A DNA stretch of 64,000 bases from Oceanobacillus jordanicus (lineage in GTDB: Bacteria; Bacillota; Bacilli; Bacillales; Amphibacillaceae). The stretch's first letter is position 1. Each line of letters opens with the position of its first letter. Location: NCBI RefSeq assembly GCF_022095695.1, contig NZ_JAIFZM010000001.1, positions 124,001-188,000 of the forward strand, given 5' to 3'. The notes beneath the pieces are model-generated. The model saw only the letters and a list, made by a program, of their open reading frames with translations. It was not told the DNA's origin and made no database searches. The translations under genes and the position numbers were made by a program. Below, in pieces: positions 51,272 through 60,390 of this stretch.

Positions 51272-53167
51272 ATGGATATACTAAACAAAGTGAAGCAGTA
51301 TCGTGAAGAAGAGAAAACATTGAAGTGGGAAGGCACGTTTGCAGATTACCTTGCAATCATAAGGGAGCGGCCAGAAGTTGCCCAAACTGCGCATTCGCGT
51401 GTGTACAATATGATAAAGCACTCCGGTTTAAGTGAAAGAGATGGTAGAAAGATGTACCACTTCTTTGGGGAAGAGATTTTTGGGCTGGAGGAATCGATTG
51501 AACGACTAGTGGAGGAATACTTTCACCCAGCAGCGAAACGACTTGATGTGCGAAAACGGATATTATTATTAATGGGACCGGTCAGTGGAGGGAAATCTAC
51601 CATTGTTACCATGCTAAAGCGTGGTTTGGAGCAGTATTCAAGGACGGACGAAGGTGCAGTTTATGCCATAAAGGGCTGCCCAATGCATGAGGATCCCCTG
51701 CATTTAATTCCGAAGCATTTACGCGAGGAGTTTTATGATGACTATGGGATTAGAATAGAAGGAAGTCTGTCGCCATTAAATACAATGCGACTGGATAAAG
51801 AGTATGGTGGGAAAATTGAAGATGTTCTGGTAGAACGGATTTTTCTCTCGGAAGATAAGCGAATTGGAATCGGCACATTTAGCCCTTCTGATCCCAAATC
51901 ACAGGATATTGCAGATCTTACGGGGAGCATCGATTTCTCTACGATTGCAGAATACGGGTCTGAGTCAGATCCACGTGCATACCGGTTTGATGGGGAATTA
52001 AATAAGGCAAACCGAGGGATGATGGAGTTTCAAGAAATGCTAAAATGTGATGAGAAGTTCCTTTGGCATCTGCTTTCCTTAACACAAGAGGGTAACTTTA
52101 AAGCCGGACGATTTGCGCTCATAAGTGCTGACGAACTAATTGTTGCCCATACAAATGAGTCAGAGTATCGCTCCTTTATTTCCAATAAGAAGAACGAGGC
52201 ACTTCATTCCCGAATTATTGTCATGCCAATTCCTTATAACCTTCGGGTAAGTCAGGAAGAACGTATTTACGAAAAAATGATTAATGAGAGTGACATGAAG
52301 CACGTCCATATTGCTCCCCATGCCCTGAGAGTTGCAGCGATATTTTCTATATTGACAAGATTAGAAGATTCTAAGAAACAAAGTGTTGATATCGTGAAGA
52401 AAATGCGTCTATACGACGGGGAAAATGTGGAAGGGTTTAGTCAGATAGACGTAGAAGAATTAAAAAAAGAATATCCTGTTGAGGGCATGAATGGAATTGA
52501 TCCACGTTATGTTATTAACCGTATATCCTCTGCCATTATTAGAAAAGAAGTGCCTTCCATTAATGCATTGGATGTATTGCGATCGTTAAAAGATGGACTT
52601 GATCAGCATGCATCGATTTCAGATGAGGCAAAAGAAGATTACATGAATTATATATCGGTGGCCCGGAAAGAGTACGACGAGATTGCTAAAAAAGAAGTAC
52701 AAAAAGCGTTTGTCTATTCTTATGAAGAATCTGCTAAAACGTTGATGGATAACTACTTGGATAATGTAGAAGCATTTTGCAATAAGAATAAGCTACGAGA
52801 CCAGTTGACCGGGGAAGAAATGAGTCCGGATGAAAAACTAATGCGTTCGATTGAGGAGCAGATTGGTATTTCGGAAAATGCGAAAAAGGCTTTCAGGGAA
52901 GAGATTTTGATTCGAATTTCTGCATATGCTCGAAAAGGAAAACGATTCGACTACAATTCTCATGATCGTTTGCGTGAAGCGATCCAAAAGAAATTATTTG
53001 CTGACTTGAAGGACATTGTTAAAATTACCACCTCATCGAAAACACCAGATGAGTCTCAATTGAAAAAGGTTAATGAGGTCATTTCGCGCCTGATTGACGA
53101 ACATGGCTACAACTCTGTATCTGCCAATGAGCTACTGCGGTATGTGGGAAGCTTGTTGAATCGATAA
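51272..53167 (+). CDS. prkA: PrkA serine protein kinase / AAA+ protein
   Basis: A 631-residue PrkA protein. The N-terminal AAA+ part has Walker A GPVSGGKST near residues 104-112, and the C-terminal domain resembles eukaryotic kinase-like folds. PrkA acts in sporulation in B. subtilis; there is also evidence it can behave as a protease, so the kinase label is partly historical. The start follows GGAGGGAA. It is followed, after a terminator and a repeat array, by yhbH, its usual partner. Confidence 0.95.
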   Translation: MDILNKVKQYREEEKTLKWEGTFADYLAIIRERPEVAQTAHSRVYNMIKHSGLSERDGRKMYHFFGEEIFGLEESIERLVEEYFHPAAKRLDVRKRILLLMGPVSGGKSTIVTMLKRGLEQYSRTDEGAVYAIKGCPMHEDPLHLIPKHLREEFYDDYGIRIEGSLSPLNTMRLDKEYGGKIEDVLVERIFLSEDKRIGIGTFSPSDPKSQDIADLTGSIDFSTIAEYGSESDPRAYRFDGELNKANRGMMEFQEMLKCDEKFLWHLLSLTQEGNFKAGRFALISADELIVAHTNESEYRSFISNKKNEALHSRIIVMPIPYNLRVSQEERIYEKMINESDMKHVHIAPHALRVAAIFSILTRLEDSKKQSVDIVKKMRLYDGENVEGFSQIDVEELKKEYPVEGMNGIDPRYVINRISSAIIRKEVPSINALDVLRSLKDGLDQHASISDEAKEDYMNYISVARKEYDEIAKKEVQKAFVYSYEESAKTLMDNYLDNVEAFCNKNKLRDQLTGEEMSPDEKLMRSIEEQIGISENAKKAFREEILIRISAYARKGKRFDYNSHDRLREAIQKKLFADLKDIVKITTSSKTPDESQLKKVNEVISRLIDEHGYNSVSANELLRYVGSLLNR

Positions 53168-53204
53168 GAAAAGCGCAGGCAAGATAGAATGAACATGTTT
53201 TAAA

Positions 53205-53252
53205 AATAAAAAAGCTTCCTTTTGAATTTACTTTCAGGAGGAAGCTTTTTTC
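53205..53252 (+). terminator. Terminator of prkA
   Basis: AAAAAAGCTTCCT pairs with AGGAGGAAGCTTTTTT (imperfect centre), ending in six T. Confidence 0.85.
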
Positions 53253-53789
53253 GTTTGATGTAGTTAGGAAAGCTTCTCTATAAAGTAGGCTGACGTTTTG
53301 GGAGGATTTGATTCTTGTAGGTAGTCACTATATATTCTTACCTTTTGGTTAATTTTAAGATTGTGAAACAAGGGTTTGGCTTTGTGTAGGAGAAGAGGTG
53401 CTATTCAATCAACCATGTATGTGGTCCAATCGATCAAGAACGTTGTTCTATCAATCAAGAAAGCAGTCCAATCAACCAAGAATGCGGCTCAATCAATCAA
53501 GAGAGCGTCCCAATCAACCAAGATTGCGATCCAATCGATCAAGATTGTAGCCTAATCAATCAAGAGAACAGCCCAATCAACCAAGAATGCGACTCAATCG
53601 ATCAAGAGAACGGCCCAATCAACTAAGATAGCAATCCAATCGCCCCCAGCCCTTCCCGAAAAATTAATCCAGCCGCACCCCAATCCAATTAATACGTCCA
53701 AAAAGTTTAAAAAATGCAATAATTAAGTTGTCTTTGCATAGTATAGAGAAAGCCATTATTGCTTTGATAAGTTAGTAGGAGGAGAGGTT
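53253..53789 (+). other. Gap between prkA and yhbH with tandem array
   Basis: A 537-base gap. Bases 53253-53405 show no gene or hairpin of note. The 21-bp array fills 53406-53642. The last 150 bases lead to the yhbH ribosome site AGGAGGAGAGG; CATAGTAT near 53738 weakly resembles a SigE -10, but no -35 was clear. Confidence 0.5.
53406..53642. repeat. 21-bp tandem repeat array B
   Basis: Eleven direct units of exactly 21 bases (53406-53636) plus a partial one. Each begins CAATC(A/G)A(T/C)CAAGA, followed by about eight more variable bases. Units alternate between CAATCAACC and CAATCAATC/CAATCGATC forms, hinting at duplication in pairs. The unit is a multiple of three, so all frames look open for stretches, but no ribosome site supports translation. 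Related in core and period to array A at 14680. Confidence 0.93.
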
Positions 53790-54953
53790 ATGCAGGAGAA
53801 AAAGGAAACCTTTGTTGTCTCCCAGGAAAACTGGTCCCTCCATCGCAAAGGCTATCAAGATCAAAAACGACATATTGATAAAGTAAAAGATGCGATAAAA
53901 AACAACCTCCCCGATTTAGTAAGTGAGGAAAGTATCATTATGTCGAATGGCCGCGATGTTATTAAAATACCAATACGTTCATTGGATGAGTATAAGATCA
54001 GATATAATTACGACAAGTCAAAACATGTTGGGCAAGGGAATGGAGACAGCAAGGTTGGAGATGTCGTCGCCCGTGAGCCAAATAAAAAAGGTAAAGATGG
54101 TGCTGGTCAGGGTAAAAAGGCTGGAGATAAGCCAGGAACAGATTATTATGAAGCAGAAGTTTCTCTGGCAGAATTAGAAGAAGCATTATTTGCGGAATTG
54201 GAGCTGCCAGACTTGGAACAAAAGGATCAGGACAACATCATTACTGAGAAAATTGAGTTTAATGATATCCGGAAAAAAGGATTGATGGGGAATATTGATA
54301 AGAAGCGGACGATTCTTACTTCCATAAAGCGTAATGCTACAGAAGGAAGACCTGGCATTATGCCAATATATAATGATGATTTACGTTTTAAAACGTGGAA
54401 TGAGGTGACGAAGCCTGAGTCAAAAGCAGTCGTACTTGCAATGATGGACACAAGTGCTTCTATGGGAACATTTGAAAAGTATGTAGCACGTAGTTTTTTC
54501 TTCTGGATGACCCGTTTTCTTCGTTCCAAGTACGAAACAGTAGAGATAGAATTTATCGCCCACCATACTGAAGCAAAGGTAGTTTCAGAAGAGGATTTCT
54601 TTTCTAAAGGGGAAAGTGGTGGTACGATTTGTTCCTCTGCTTATTACAAGGCTTTAGAGCTAATCCAGGACACGTACAGACCATCCAGCTATAATATTTA
54701 TCCTTTTCATTTTTCTGATGGGGAAAACATTACGTCTGATAATCCAACCTGCATTCGGTTGGTAAATGAAATTATGGATCTATCGCAAATGTTCGGATAT
54801 GGTGAAGTAAATAGCTATAATCGCCCGTCCACCTTAATGCGAGCATACAGCACGATATCGAATGAAAAGTTCCGACATTATGTGTTAAAAGAAAAAAAGG
54901 ATGTCTACCACGCAATGAAGCAATTTTTTACTACTAAACCTGCATTAGTATAA
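53790..54953 (+). CDS. yhbH: YhbH family sporulation protein (DUF444)
   Basis: A 387-residue DUF444 protein. A VWA-like region is seen in [26 protein letters not shown] (metal-site-like DTSAS near residue 219), later [14 protein letters not shown]. YhbH is produced in the mother cell in B. subtilis and its homologue YeaH is co-operonic with PrkA/YeaG in Enterobacteria. The start follows AGGAGGAGAGG. Here it is separated from prkA by a terminator and the repeat array, so it needs its own promoter. Confidence 0.94.
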   Translation: MQEKKETFVVSQENWSLHRKGYQDQKRHIDKVKDAIKNNLPDLVSEESIIMSNGRDVIKIPIRSLDEYKIRYNYDKSKHVGQGNGDSKVGDVVAREPNKKGKDGAGQGKKAGDKPGTDYYEAEVSLAELEEALFAELELPDLEQKDQDNIITEKIEFNDIRKKGLMGNIDKKRTILTSIKRNATEGRPGIMPIYNDDLRFKTWNEVTKPESKAVVLAMMDTSASMGTFEKYVARSFFFWMTRFLRSKYETVEIEFIAHHTEAKVVSEEDFFSKGESGGTICSSAYYKALELIQDTYRPSSYNIYPFHFSDGENITSDNPTCIRLVNEIMDLSQMFGYGEVNSYNRPSTLMRAYSTISNEKFRHYVLKEKKDVYHAMKQFFTTKPALV

Positions 54954-54960
54954 GCAACAT

Positions 54961-54993
54961 ACTGCCGCCAGCATAGAAAAAGCTGACGGCAGT
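54961..54993. terminator. Hairpin between yhbH and the convergent small gene
   Basis: ACTGCCGCCAGC (54961-54972) pairs with GCTGACGGCAGT (54982-54993) with one mismatch, 9-base loop. A short T-stretch follows on the plus strand. Confidence 0.65.
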
Positions 54994-54995
54994 TT

Positions 54996-55343
54996 CTATT
55001 CGATTACTTCAATAGTATAAATACCTCTGTCCGTTGTTAAAGAAAAGCGGGAGCCATCAAATTGGTACAGCGAAGAATCCTCAAGCGGAATTTCGTAAAC
55101 AGAAGAAGGGAGCTGTTCCATATTCTGTGCACTGTTTTCTACTTGCCCTGTCCCATTCAGTTGTAGGGAATGAAGGGGGGTGTATTCATCCAGACGGTGG
55201 GGATTTGATTCATAGGTGACAGCCCGGAGGTCGATAATCAATTCATCACAGTCGTCGATTTCCTGTTTGACTACCCGTACTTTTTTCCCGTTCCACTTCG
55301 TTAATAACTTATTAAATTTTTCGATCGTTAAGTATTGATCCAT
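54996..55343 (-). CDS. Conserved hypothetical protein
   Basis: A 115-residue soluble protein, mostly beta-strand in appearance (KKVRVVKQEIDDCDELIIDLRAVTY, SRFSLTTDRGIYTIEVIE), with no signal, helix anchor or known motif. ATG at 55343 is well spaced from GGAGGG; the ATG six bases upstream touches that site. Transcribed alone between yhbH and the mnt operon. Function not known. Confidence 0.65.
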   Translation of the reverse strand: MDQYLTIEKFNKLLTKWNGKKVRVVKQEIDDCDELIIDLRAVTYESNPHRLDEYTPLHSLQLNGTGQVENSAQNMEQLPSSVYEIPLEDSSLYQFDGSRFSLTTDRGIYTIEVIE

Positions 55344-55458
55344 TGTCATCCCTCCATTACCGTATTTTCCCCTTTTTGAATAGAAACATACCTAGAATTA
55401 AAAGCGAAACAACCTAGCTTGCGATTCGTAATTAGACGAAAAAGGAAGTGCGCACGTC

Positions 55459-55487
55459 AAAAAAGGCTCCGGTTTTTAGCCAAAGCC
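55459..55487 (-). terminator. Terminator of the mnt operon
   Basis: On the minus strand GGCTTTGG pairs with CCGGAGCC (55487-55465, two mismatches), followed by TTTTTT. Confidence 0.75.
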
Positions 55488-55508
55488 TTGCTCATATATC
55501 TAATGCAT

Positions 55509-56372
55509 TTACGTTGTACGTAATCGTTTAAAAACAAGTCCATGCCTTGGACTGAATAAAAAGGCAAGGATAAATAATATGCCCGTAGAACTAGCCATCG
55601 ATCCAGCAATTGAAACATTAAAATATACGGCGCTTCCATAGCCAATTAAGGCAGATAAAATGCCGATCGCTCCACTCATCCACAACATCGTGAAAAATTT
55701 GTCTGTTAAAAGATAGGCCGTCGATCCAGGTACGATAAGCATCGCTACTACGAGAATAGCACCTACACTGTCAAAGGATGCAACGGTTGACAGGGATACC
55801 ATAATCATTAGCAAATAATGAATAAAAACAACTGGAACGCCAATCAGCAGCGCATATTGCGGATCAAAGGTAGATAGTTTGATTTCTTTGTAAAAGATTG
55901 CGATTAAAAGTAAGTTAACGAAGAGCACCCCTCCAAGCATCCAAACAGCTACAGGGCCCAAGGAAACTCCCCCAATTTGGAGCGTGTTCCATGGCACAAA
56001 GGCAATTTCCCCCATCAAGGCATGTTGTACATCCAAATGGACTTGATCGCCAATAAAGGCAATGAGTACTACCCCAAGTGCGAAAAGGGAGGTGAAGACA
56101 ACACCAATTGCTGCATCCGACTGCACGCCAGAGCGATGTAGTGTCTCCACAAAGAAGGCGGTAAGTAGGCCAACAATTGCTGCGCCAATTAACATCGGAA
56201 CACCATTAAGAGACTGGGTTACAAAGAAGGCACCGACTATGCCTAGTAGTACTGTATGGCTGATCGCATCAGCAATCATGGACATCTTACGCAAAACAAG
56301 AAGCGAGCCCGTTACACCACATGTAAGCCCTACTAAACAACCAGTTATTACAATCCATAATGTATAGGTCAT
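55509..56372 (-). CDS. mntD: Manganese ABC transporter permease MntD
   Basis: A 287-residue metal ABC permease (ABC-3 family) with eight or nine helices, e.g. ITGCLVGLTCGVTGSLLVLRKMSMIADAISHTVLLG at the start, the family's conserved coupling region. It overlaps mntC by 4 bases. With mntC it forms the membrane channel for Mn(II) import. It is the last gene of mntABCD and is followed by a terminator. Confidence 0.92.
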   Translation of the reverse strand: MTYTLWIVITGCLVGLTCGVTGSLLVLRKMSMIADAISHTVLLGIVGAFFVTQSLNGVPMLIGAAIVGLLTAFFVETLHRSGVQSDAAIGVVFTSLFALGVVLIAFIGDQVHLDVQHALMGEIAFVPWNTLQIGGVSLGPVAVWMLGGVLFVNLLLIAIFYKEIKLSTFDPQYALLIGVPVVFIHYLLMIMVSLSTVASFDSVGAILVVAMLIVPGSTAYLLTDKFFTMLWMSGAIGILSALIGYGSAVYFNVSIAGSMASSTGILFILAFLFSPRHGLVFKRLRTT

Positions 56373-57238
56373 GCCTGTCTAACCCTCCTTATGACGAGCC
56401 CTTTCTTCTTACCAAACAACAAAGATATAAAAAAGATGAAGGATGCACTGAGTACGATTACCGGACCAGTAGGCAAGCCAACTATCGTGGTACTGATAAC
56501 TGCCCCGAGCACTCCAGATATTGCGCCGAATATTCCGGCTAGGATCGCCATCACACCCAATCTCTCTGTCCAATATCTTGCTGCAAGAGGGGGAGTAATT
56601 AATAAAGCGGCAATTAAAATGACCCCAACCATTTGGATTCCGATTACAACGATAGCAACAACAAGGAACAACATTAAGCCATTTAGAAAGCTAACAGGTA
56701 GACCTATACCTTTCGCAAACTGTGGATCGAACAAGGTTAGCTTAAATTCTTTAAAGAAGAGCATAGAAATTAATACTAAAAGGAATGCTCCCCCTGTGAT
56801 AAGCTGAACATCACTTTTCACTAGTGATGCTGCCTGCCCAAAGATAAAGGTGTCCAGACCCGCTTGGCTACCGGTAGAATTTTGCTGAATATAAGTTAGC
56901 AATACAATACCAAATCCAAAAAATACAGAGATAATAATCCCAATTGCAGCATCTGTTTTTATTCGCGATTTGTTAATAATAAACTGAATAGCTTGGGTTG
57001 CCAGGAAGCTCGTAATGGCTGCTCCAATTAAAAGGATAGGTATACTTTTCACTTCAAAGATTAGAAACATAATACAGACTCCAGGCAGTGCGGCATGGGC
57101 CATTGCATCACTAATTAGACTTTGTTTTTTTAGTAATACAAAGCTACCAATAACGCCGCTGGCAAATCCTAAGAGCAGACTCCCTACTAACACCCATTGG
57201 AAATTAGCATTACTCAGACTCGAAAGCAAGGTGTCCAT
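56369..57238 (-). CDS. mntC: Manganese ABC transporter permease MntC
   Basis: A 289-residue metal ABC permease with helices throughout and the conserved segment SGVIGSFVLLKKQSLISDAMAHAALPGV near the N-terminus. ATG at 57238 (MDTLLSS) follows AAAGGAGC and lies 29 bases inside mntB. A longer reading from 57346 would be antisense-free but adds a non-hydrophobic arm without a ribosome site, so I reject it. Partner of mntD. Confidence 0.92.
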   Translation of the reverse strand: MDTLLSSLSNANFQWVLVGSLLLGFASGVIGSFVLLKKQSLISDAMAHAALPGVCIMFLIFEVKSIPILLIGAAITSFLATQAIQFIINKSRIKTDAAIGIIISVFFGFGIVLLTYIQQNSTGSQAGLDTFIFGQAASLVKSDVQLITGGAFLLVLISMLFFKEFKLTLFDPQFAKGIGLPVSFLNGLMLFLVVAIVVIGIQMVGVILIAALLITPPLAARYWTERLGVMAILAGIFGAISGVLGAVISTTIVGLPTGPVIVLSASFIFFISLLFGKKKGLVIRRVRQA

Positions 57239-57992
57239 GTGCGTGATGCTCCTTTTCTGTGCTCGGCGTTTTTTGTAAAAAGGCAATTTTCCCGCCGTAG
57301 GTTTTTTCCAAGTTTTCCAGTGTGAAAACCTTTGGAGTTTCCCCAAAGTCTACTAGCTGTTTGTTCAGAAGCAAGACATGGTCGAAATAATCTTCTACTG
57401 TTTGCAGATCATGGTGGACTACGATAACCGTCTTACCTTCCTGCTTCCAATTTTTCATCAACTGAATAATAGCCCGCTCTGTTGCTGCATCAACTCCGGA
57501 AAATGGTTCATCCATAAAGTAAACCATGGCATCTTGAGCCAGTGCACGTGCCAGGAAGACACGCTGTTGTTGGCCGCCTGACAGTTGGCTAATCTGCCGT
57601 TCGGCATAACCCAACATTCCCACCTTTTGAAGACACTCTCTAGCCCAGGTGATTTCCGCTTTTTTGGCCCGTTTAAATATGCCGATATGGCGGTACCTTC
57701 CCATCAGTACGACATCAAGCGCATTGGTTGGAAAGTCCCAGTCGACTTCACTGCGCTGTGGAACGTAACCGATCAGTTTCTTTTGTTGCGCATATGGTTC
57801 CCCATATACTTTTACTTCTCCAGTAATAGATGGGATTAGCCGCAATATAGATTTTATTAAAGTGGATTTTCCTGCGCCGTTAGGCCCGATGATCCCTGTA
57901 ATTGAACCATTCGGAATGGAAAAAGATACGTCTTCCAAAACAGGTTTTTTATCATAAGATACAGTTAGATCTGAGACATGAAGTGCATGCAT
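57210..57992 (-). CDS. mntB: Manganese ABC transporter ATPase MntB
   Basis: A 260-residue metal-type ABC ATPase: Walker A GPNGAGKST, Q-loop VPQRSEVDWDFP (typical of Mn/Zn/Fe importers), signature [10 protein letters not shown], Walker B MVYFMDEPFSGVD. The tail is His-rich (EKEHHAHGHLAFESE). It lies 28 bases after mntA and overlaps mntC. It supplies ATP energy on the cytoplasmic face. Confidence 0.94.
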   Translation of the reverse strand: MHALHVSDLTVSYDKKPVLEDVSFSIPNGSITGIIGPNGAGKSTLIKSILRLIPSITGEVKVYGEPYAQQKKLIGYVPQRSEVDWDFPTNALDVVLMGRYRHIGIFKRAKKAEITWARECLQKVGMLGYAERQISQLSGGQQQRVFLARALAQDAMVYFMDEPFSGVDAATERAIIQLMKNWKQEGKTVIVVHHDLQTVEDYFDHVLLLNKQLVDFGETPKVFTLENLEKTYGGKIAFLQKTPSTEKEHHAHGHLAFESE

Positions 57993-58020
57993 TGGTTCTC
58001 TCCTCCTTTTTAAGTATTAC

Positions 58021-58953
58021 TTATTTTAAAGAATCTACGATGGTGTCGACATTATGTCTGAACATTCCAATATAGGTTCCTTCCTCTGTACCTTCTTCAC
58101 CCATGGCATCGGAATATAGCTCTCCACCAATGGAAACATCGTGACCTGCTTCCTTTGCACCTTCTACAACAGCATTAATTGACCGTTCAGACACACTGCT
58201 TTCAACAAATACCCCTTTAATATTCCGTTCTATGAGGACATCGATAATGCGTTGAATATCGTTTACGCCATCAGATTCAGTACTCAATCCTTGTAGTCCG
58301 ATAACCTCAAAGCCATACGCTTCCCCGAAATAATTGAACGCATCATGAGCAGTTACTAGTACACGGCTCTCCTCTGGTATTTCGGTAAACCGATCTTTTG
58401 CATAGGTTTCTAGTTCTTGCAATTCGGTTAAATACGCTGATGTATTTTCTTTATACACCGACTCATTGTCTGGATCTAACTCAATTAACCCATCTCGTAC
58501 AGCTTCTGTTGCTCGTTTCCATAGACCGATATCAAACCAGACATGTGGGTCGCTAATATCCGGACTGGCTGGATCTGCCAAAAGCTCCTCATTCGGAATA
58601 CTTTCAGCAACCGCAATCGTTGGCTTTTTTTCCTGCATATTTTGAAAAATCTCATCCATTTGTCCCTCTAAGTGTAGGCCGTTGTAGAAAATGATATCTG
58701 CTTCGTTAAGCTTTTGGATATCTCCTTGAACGGTATTGTATAAATGTGGATCAACGCCAGGCCCCATTAAACTTTCAACTTCTATCGTCTCTCCACCTAC
58801 TTGCTTTGCTATGTCCCCAATTTGGGCAATCGTTGTTACTACTTTGACTGGTTCCTTGCTAGAACCTCCATTACTTTCTGTCTTGGTGGAGCAGCCAACC
58901 AATCCAAATAACAAGAACACAAAACCAATTAAAAATAATTTTTTCATTTTCAT
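58021..58953 (-). CDS. mntA: Manganese-binding lipoprotein MntA
   Basis: A 310-residue cluster A-I (ZnuA-like) solute-binding lipoprotein. The lipobox LVGC places Cys at residue 21. Metal ligands are expected in DPHLYN (His near 71), DPHVWFD (His near 136), the AHDAFNYFG region and the late Asp. It lacks the His-rich loop usual for zinc binders, which with the upstream MntR box argues for manganese. The start follows GAGGGGAAA. First gene of mntABCD. Confidence 0.93.
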   Translation of the reverse strand: MKMKKLFLIGFVFLLFGLVGCSTKTESNGGSSKEPVKVVTTIAQIGDIAKQVGGETIEVESLMGPGVDPHLYNTVQGDIQKLNEADIIFYNGLHLEGQMDEIFQNMQEKKPTIAVAESIPNEELLADPASPDISDPHVWFDIGLWKRATEAVRDGLIELDPDNESVYKENTSAYLTELQELETYAKDRFTEIPEESRVLVTAHDAFNYFGEAYGFEVIGLQGLSTESDGVNDIQRIIDVLIERNIKGVFVESSVSERSINAVVEGAKEAGHDVSIGGELYSDAMGEEGTEEGTYIGMFRHNVDTIVDSLK

Positions 58954-59073
58954 TTTCCCCTCTCTCTATTTTGTTTCCTTTGTGCAAAACTTAAGCAAAA
59001 AAATATAATGGCATTTTATGCTGTGCTAGTAAGTGTTGTGATTGCGATAAATATTTATACGATAGTTAAAAAG

Positions 59074-59088
59074 TTTACCTTAGGCAAA
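59074..59088 (-). promoter_or_regulatory. MntR box of mntABCD
   Basis: TTTACCTTAGGCAAA is a near-perfect palindrome matching the MntR/DtxR-type operator TTTGCCTNAGGNAAA pattern. It overlaps the -10 and the start point of the mntA promoter, so Mn-bound MntR would block transcription. Confidence 0.82.
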
Positions 59089-59116
59089 TTATATTCGGTA
59101 AACTAAAAAAATGCAA
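59088..59116 (-). promoter_or_regulatory. SigA-type promoter of mntABCD
   Basis: On the minus strand TTGCAT (59116-59111), 17 bases, TATAAT (59093-59088). The -10 is perfect and overlaps the MntR box. Confidence 0.75.
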
Positions 59117-59133
59117 CGGTTTTACAATAAAAA

Positions 59134-59162
59134 AATAAAACGCTCCCTAATTAAAAGGAGCG
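59134..59162 (-). terminator. Second terminator upstream of the mnt promoter
   Basis: On the minus strand GGAGCG... reads CGCTCC (59157-59162) pairing with GGAGCG (59141-59146), 10-base loop, then TTTTATTTTTTTATT. It insulates the mnt operon from the upstream zinc gene. Confidence 0.75.
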
Positions 59163-59236
59163 TGTAGTTTAAGCGAAATTTAGAACTGTAGATGATGTCG
59201 TGTATCCACCATTAAATGAGTAGAAATTAAAATGAA

Positions 59237-59262
59237 GAGGACGTGTCATCTGACACGTCCTC
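59237..59262 (-). terminator. Terminator of the zinc-binding lipoprotein gene
   Basis: GAGGACGTGTCA pairs perfectly with TGACACGTCCTC around a 2-base loop, followed on the minus strand by a T-rich stretch. Confidence 0.85.
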
Positions 59263-59270
59263 GTTAAACT

Positions 59271-60344
59271 TTATTGAAGTGCTTTATTTAATGTTTCTAG
59301 ATTTTTTTTCATAAGACTGAAATAGTCTTCTTCATTTTCCGCATCTTCCTCCGTTAGAACGGAAAGATTATGCAGTTGCAATGGCTCTGCACCAATTTCA
59401 TTACGGATTACTTCTGCTACTTTTGTCGTTACGTTTTGCTCAAATATAACATATTTCAAGTCTTTTTCCTTTGCAACACTAATAACTTCTGTAAGTTCCT
59501 TCTGGGACGGCTCTTCACTAGAAGATAGTCCTGAAATCGGGATTTGTGCAACACCATAGTTTTCTTCCCAATAGCCGTACGCAGCGTGTGAAACAATCAT
59601 CTCAGGGTTTTCTTTCGATTCTATTAAAGTATGAAACTCTGCATCTAAATTCTCTAAGTCTGCTTTCAATGTTTCAAAGTTTGCTTCAAACGTTTCTTTT
59701 TCTTCAGGCTTTAATTCTACTAACTGGTCTTTAATATTTTCCGCAAGGGCGATAGCACGAATTGGATCTAACCATACGTGTGGATCCATGTCCCCGTGAT
59801 CATGATCATGTGTAGCTTCTTCGCCTTCGTGATCGTGCTCTTCCGTGGTAGCATCTTCGCCTTCGTGATCGTGCTCTTCCGTGGTAGCATCTTCGCTTTC
59901 GTGGTCATGTTCTTCCGTGGTAGCATCTTCGCCTTCATGGTCATGCTCATGGCTGTGTTCCACTGTCTCAATTCCCTCTGCAGCTTCTATTAGGGCAACG
60001 ACTTCGCCTTCAAGTGCTGAAGACATGCTTTCTGCATAGGATTCCATACCCATTCCGTTATAAATGAAGGCATCAGCTCCGGCGATATCCACCATTTGTT
60101 TGGAGGTTGGTTCAAACGTATGAGCATCTGCGCCGAGTGGCATAATGCTTTCCACTTCAACAAACTCACCACCAATTTTCTTAGTGAAATCTTCAAGTGG
60201 ATATAAAGTGGTATAAATCTTAAGCGGGTTATCTGATCCGTCATTGTTTTCAGCAGACGTATTTTCAGACTCGCTATTACATGCAGCTATGAATAACAGT
60301 GAAAACAATAGTCCGGTTAGAACTATGTAATTTCTTTTTTTCAT
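59271..60344 (-). CDS. znuA: Zinc-binding lipoprotein (ZnuA/AdcA type) with His-rich repeats
   Basis: A 357-residue cluster A-I solute-binding lipoprotein. The lipobox AAC gives Cys at residue 22. Between about residues 128 and 185 lies a His/Asp/Glu-rich loop made of four 12-residue repeats (EEHDHEGEDATT-like), then DPHVWLDP with a metal His. Such loops mark zinc binders. A Zur box lies upstream. No zinc permease or ATPase gene is adjacent, so it must work with a transporter encoded elsewhere. Symbol by family resemblance. Confidence 0.9.
   Translation of the reverse strand: MKKRNYIVLTGLLFSLLFIAACNSESENTSAENNDGSDNPLKIYTTLYPLEDFTKKIGGEFVEVESIMPLGADAHTFEPTSKQMVDIAGADAFIYNGMGMESYAESMSSALEGEVVALIEAAEGIETVEHSHEHDHEGEDATTEEHDHESEDATTEEHDHEGEDATTEEHDHEGEEATHDHDHGDMDPHVWLDPIRAIALAENIKDQLVELKPEEKETFEANFETLKADLENLDAEFHTLIESKENPEMIVSHAAYGYWEENYGVAQIPISGLSSSEEPSQKELTEVISVAKEKDLKYVIFEQNVTTKVAEVIRNEIGAEPLQLHNLSVLTEEDAENEEDYFSLMKKNLETLNKALQ
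59819..59956. repeat. 36-bp in-frame tandem repeat in the zinc-binding protein gene
   Basis: Units start at 59819, 59855, 59891 and 59927, each 36 bases, with first two nearly identical. They encode 12-residue His-rich blocks. The low divergence points to recent expansion by slippage or recombination, a change that would alter zinc-binding capacity. Confidence 0.9.
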
Positions 60345-60390
60345 TTGTTTGCTCTCCCTTACGTTTATATCGTTTTGATCTTTTCATATC

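Larger units (their letters stand above)
58954..59270 (-). other. Regulatory gap between znuA-like gene and mnt operon
   Basis: A 317-base gap with, from right to left, the terminator of the zinc-binding protein gene (59237-59262), a second terminator (59134-59162), the mntA promoter (59088-59116), the MntR box (59074-59088) and a leader of about 125 bases that has no open frame of note. Confidence 0.75.

Noticed and set aside
53415-53545. Open frame of about 43 codons in array B giving heptad-like peptide
   Set aside because: Looks amphipathic only because of the 21-bp period; AGGAG lies more than 20 bases upstream, so no supported start.
57239-57346. Extended N-terminus of MntC
   Set aside because: It lies inside mntB in another frame, lacks a ribosome site and is not hydrophobic.
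59778-59993. Plus-strand frame rich in Phe/Val over the His-rich repeats
   Set aside because: Antisense artefact of the 36-bp repeats in the zinc-binding protein gene.
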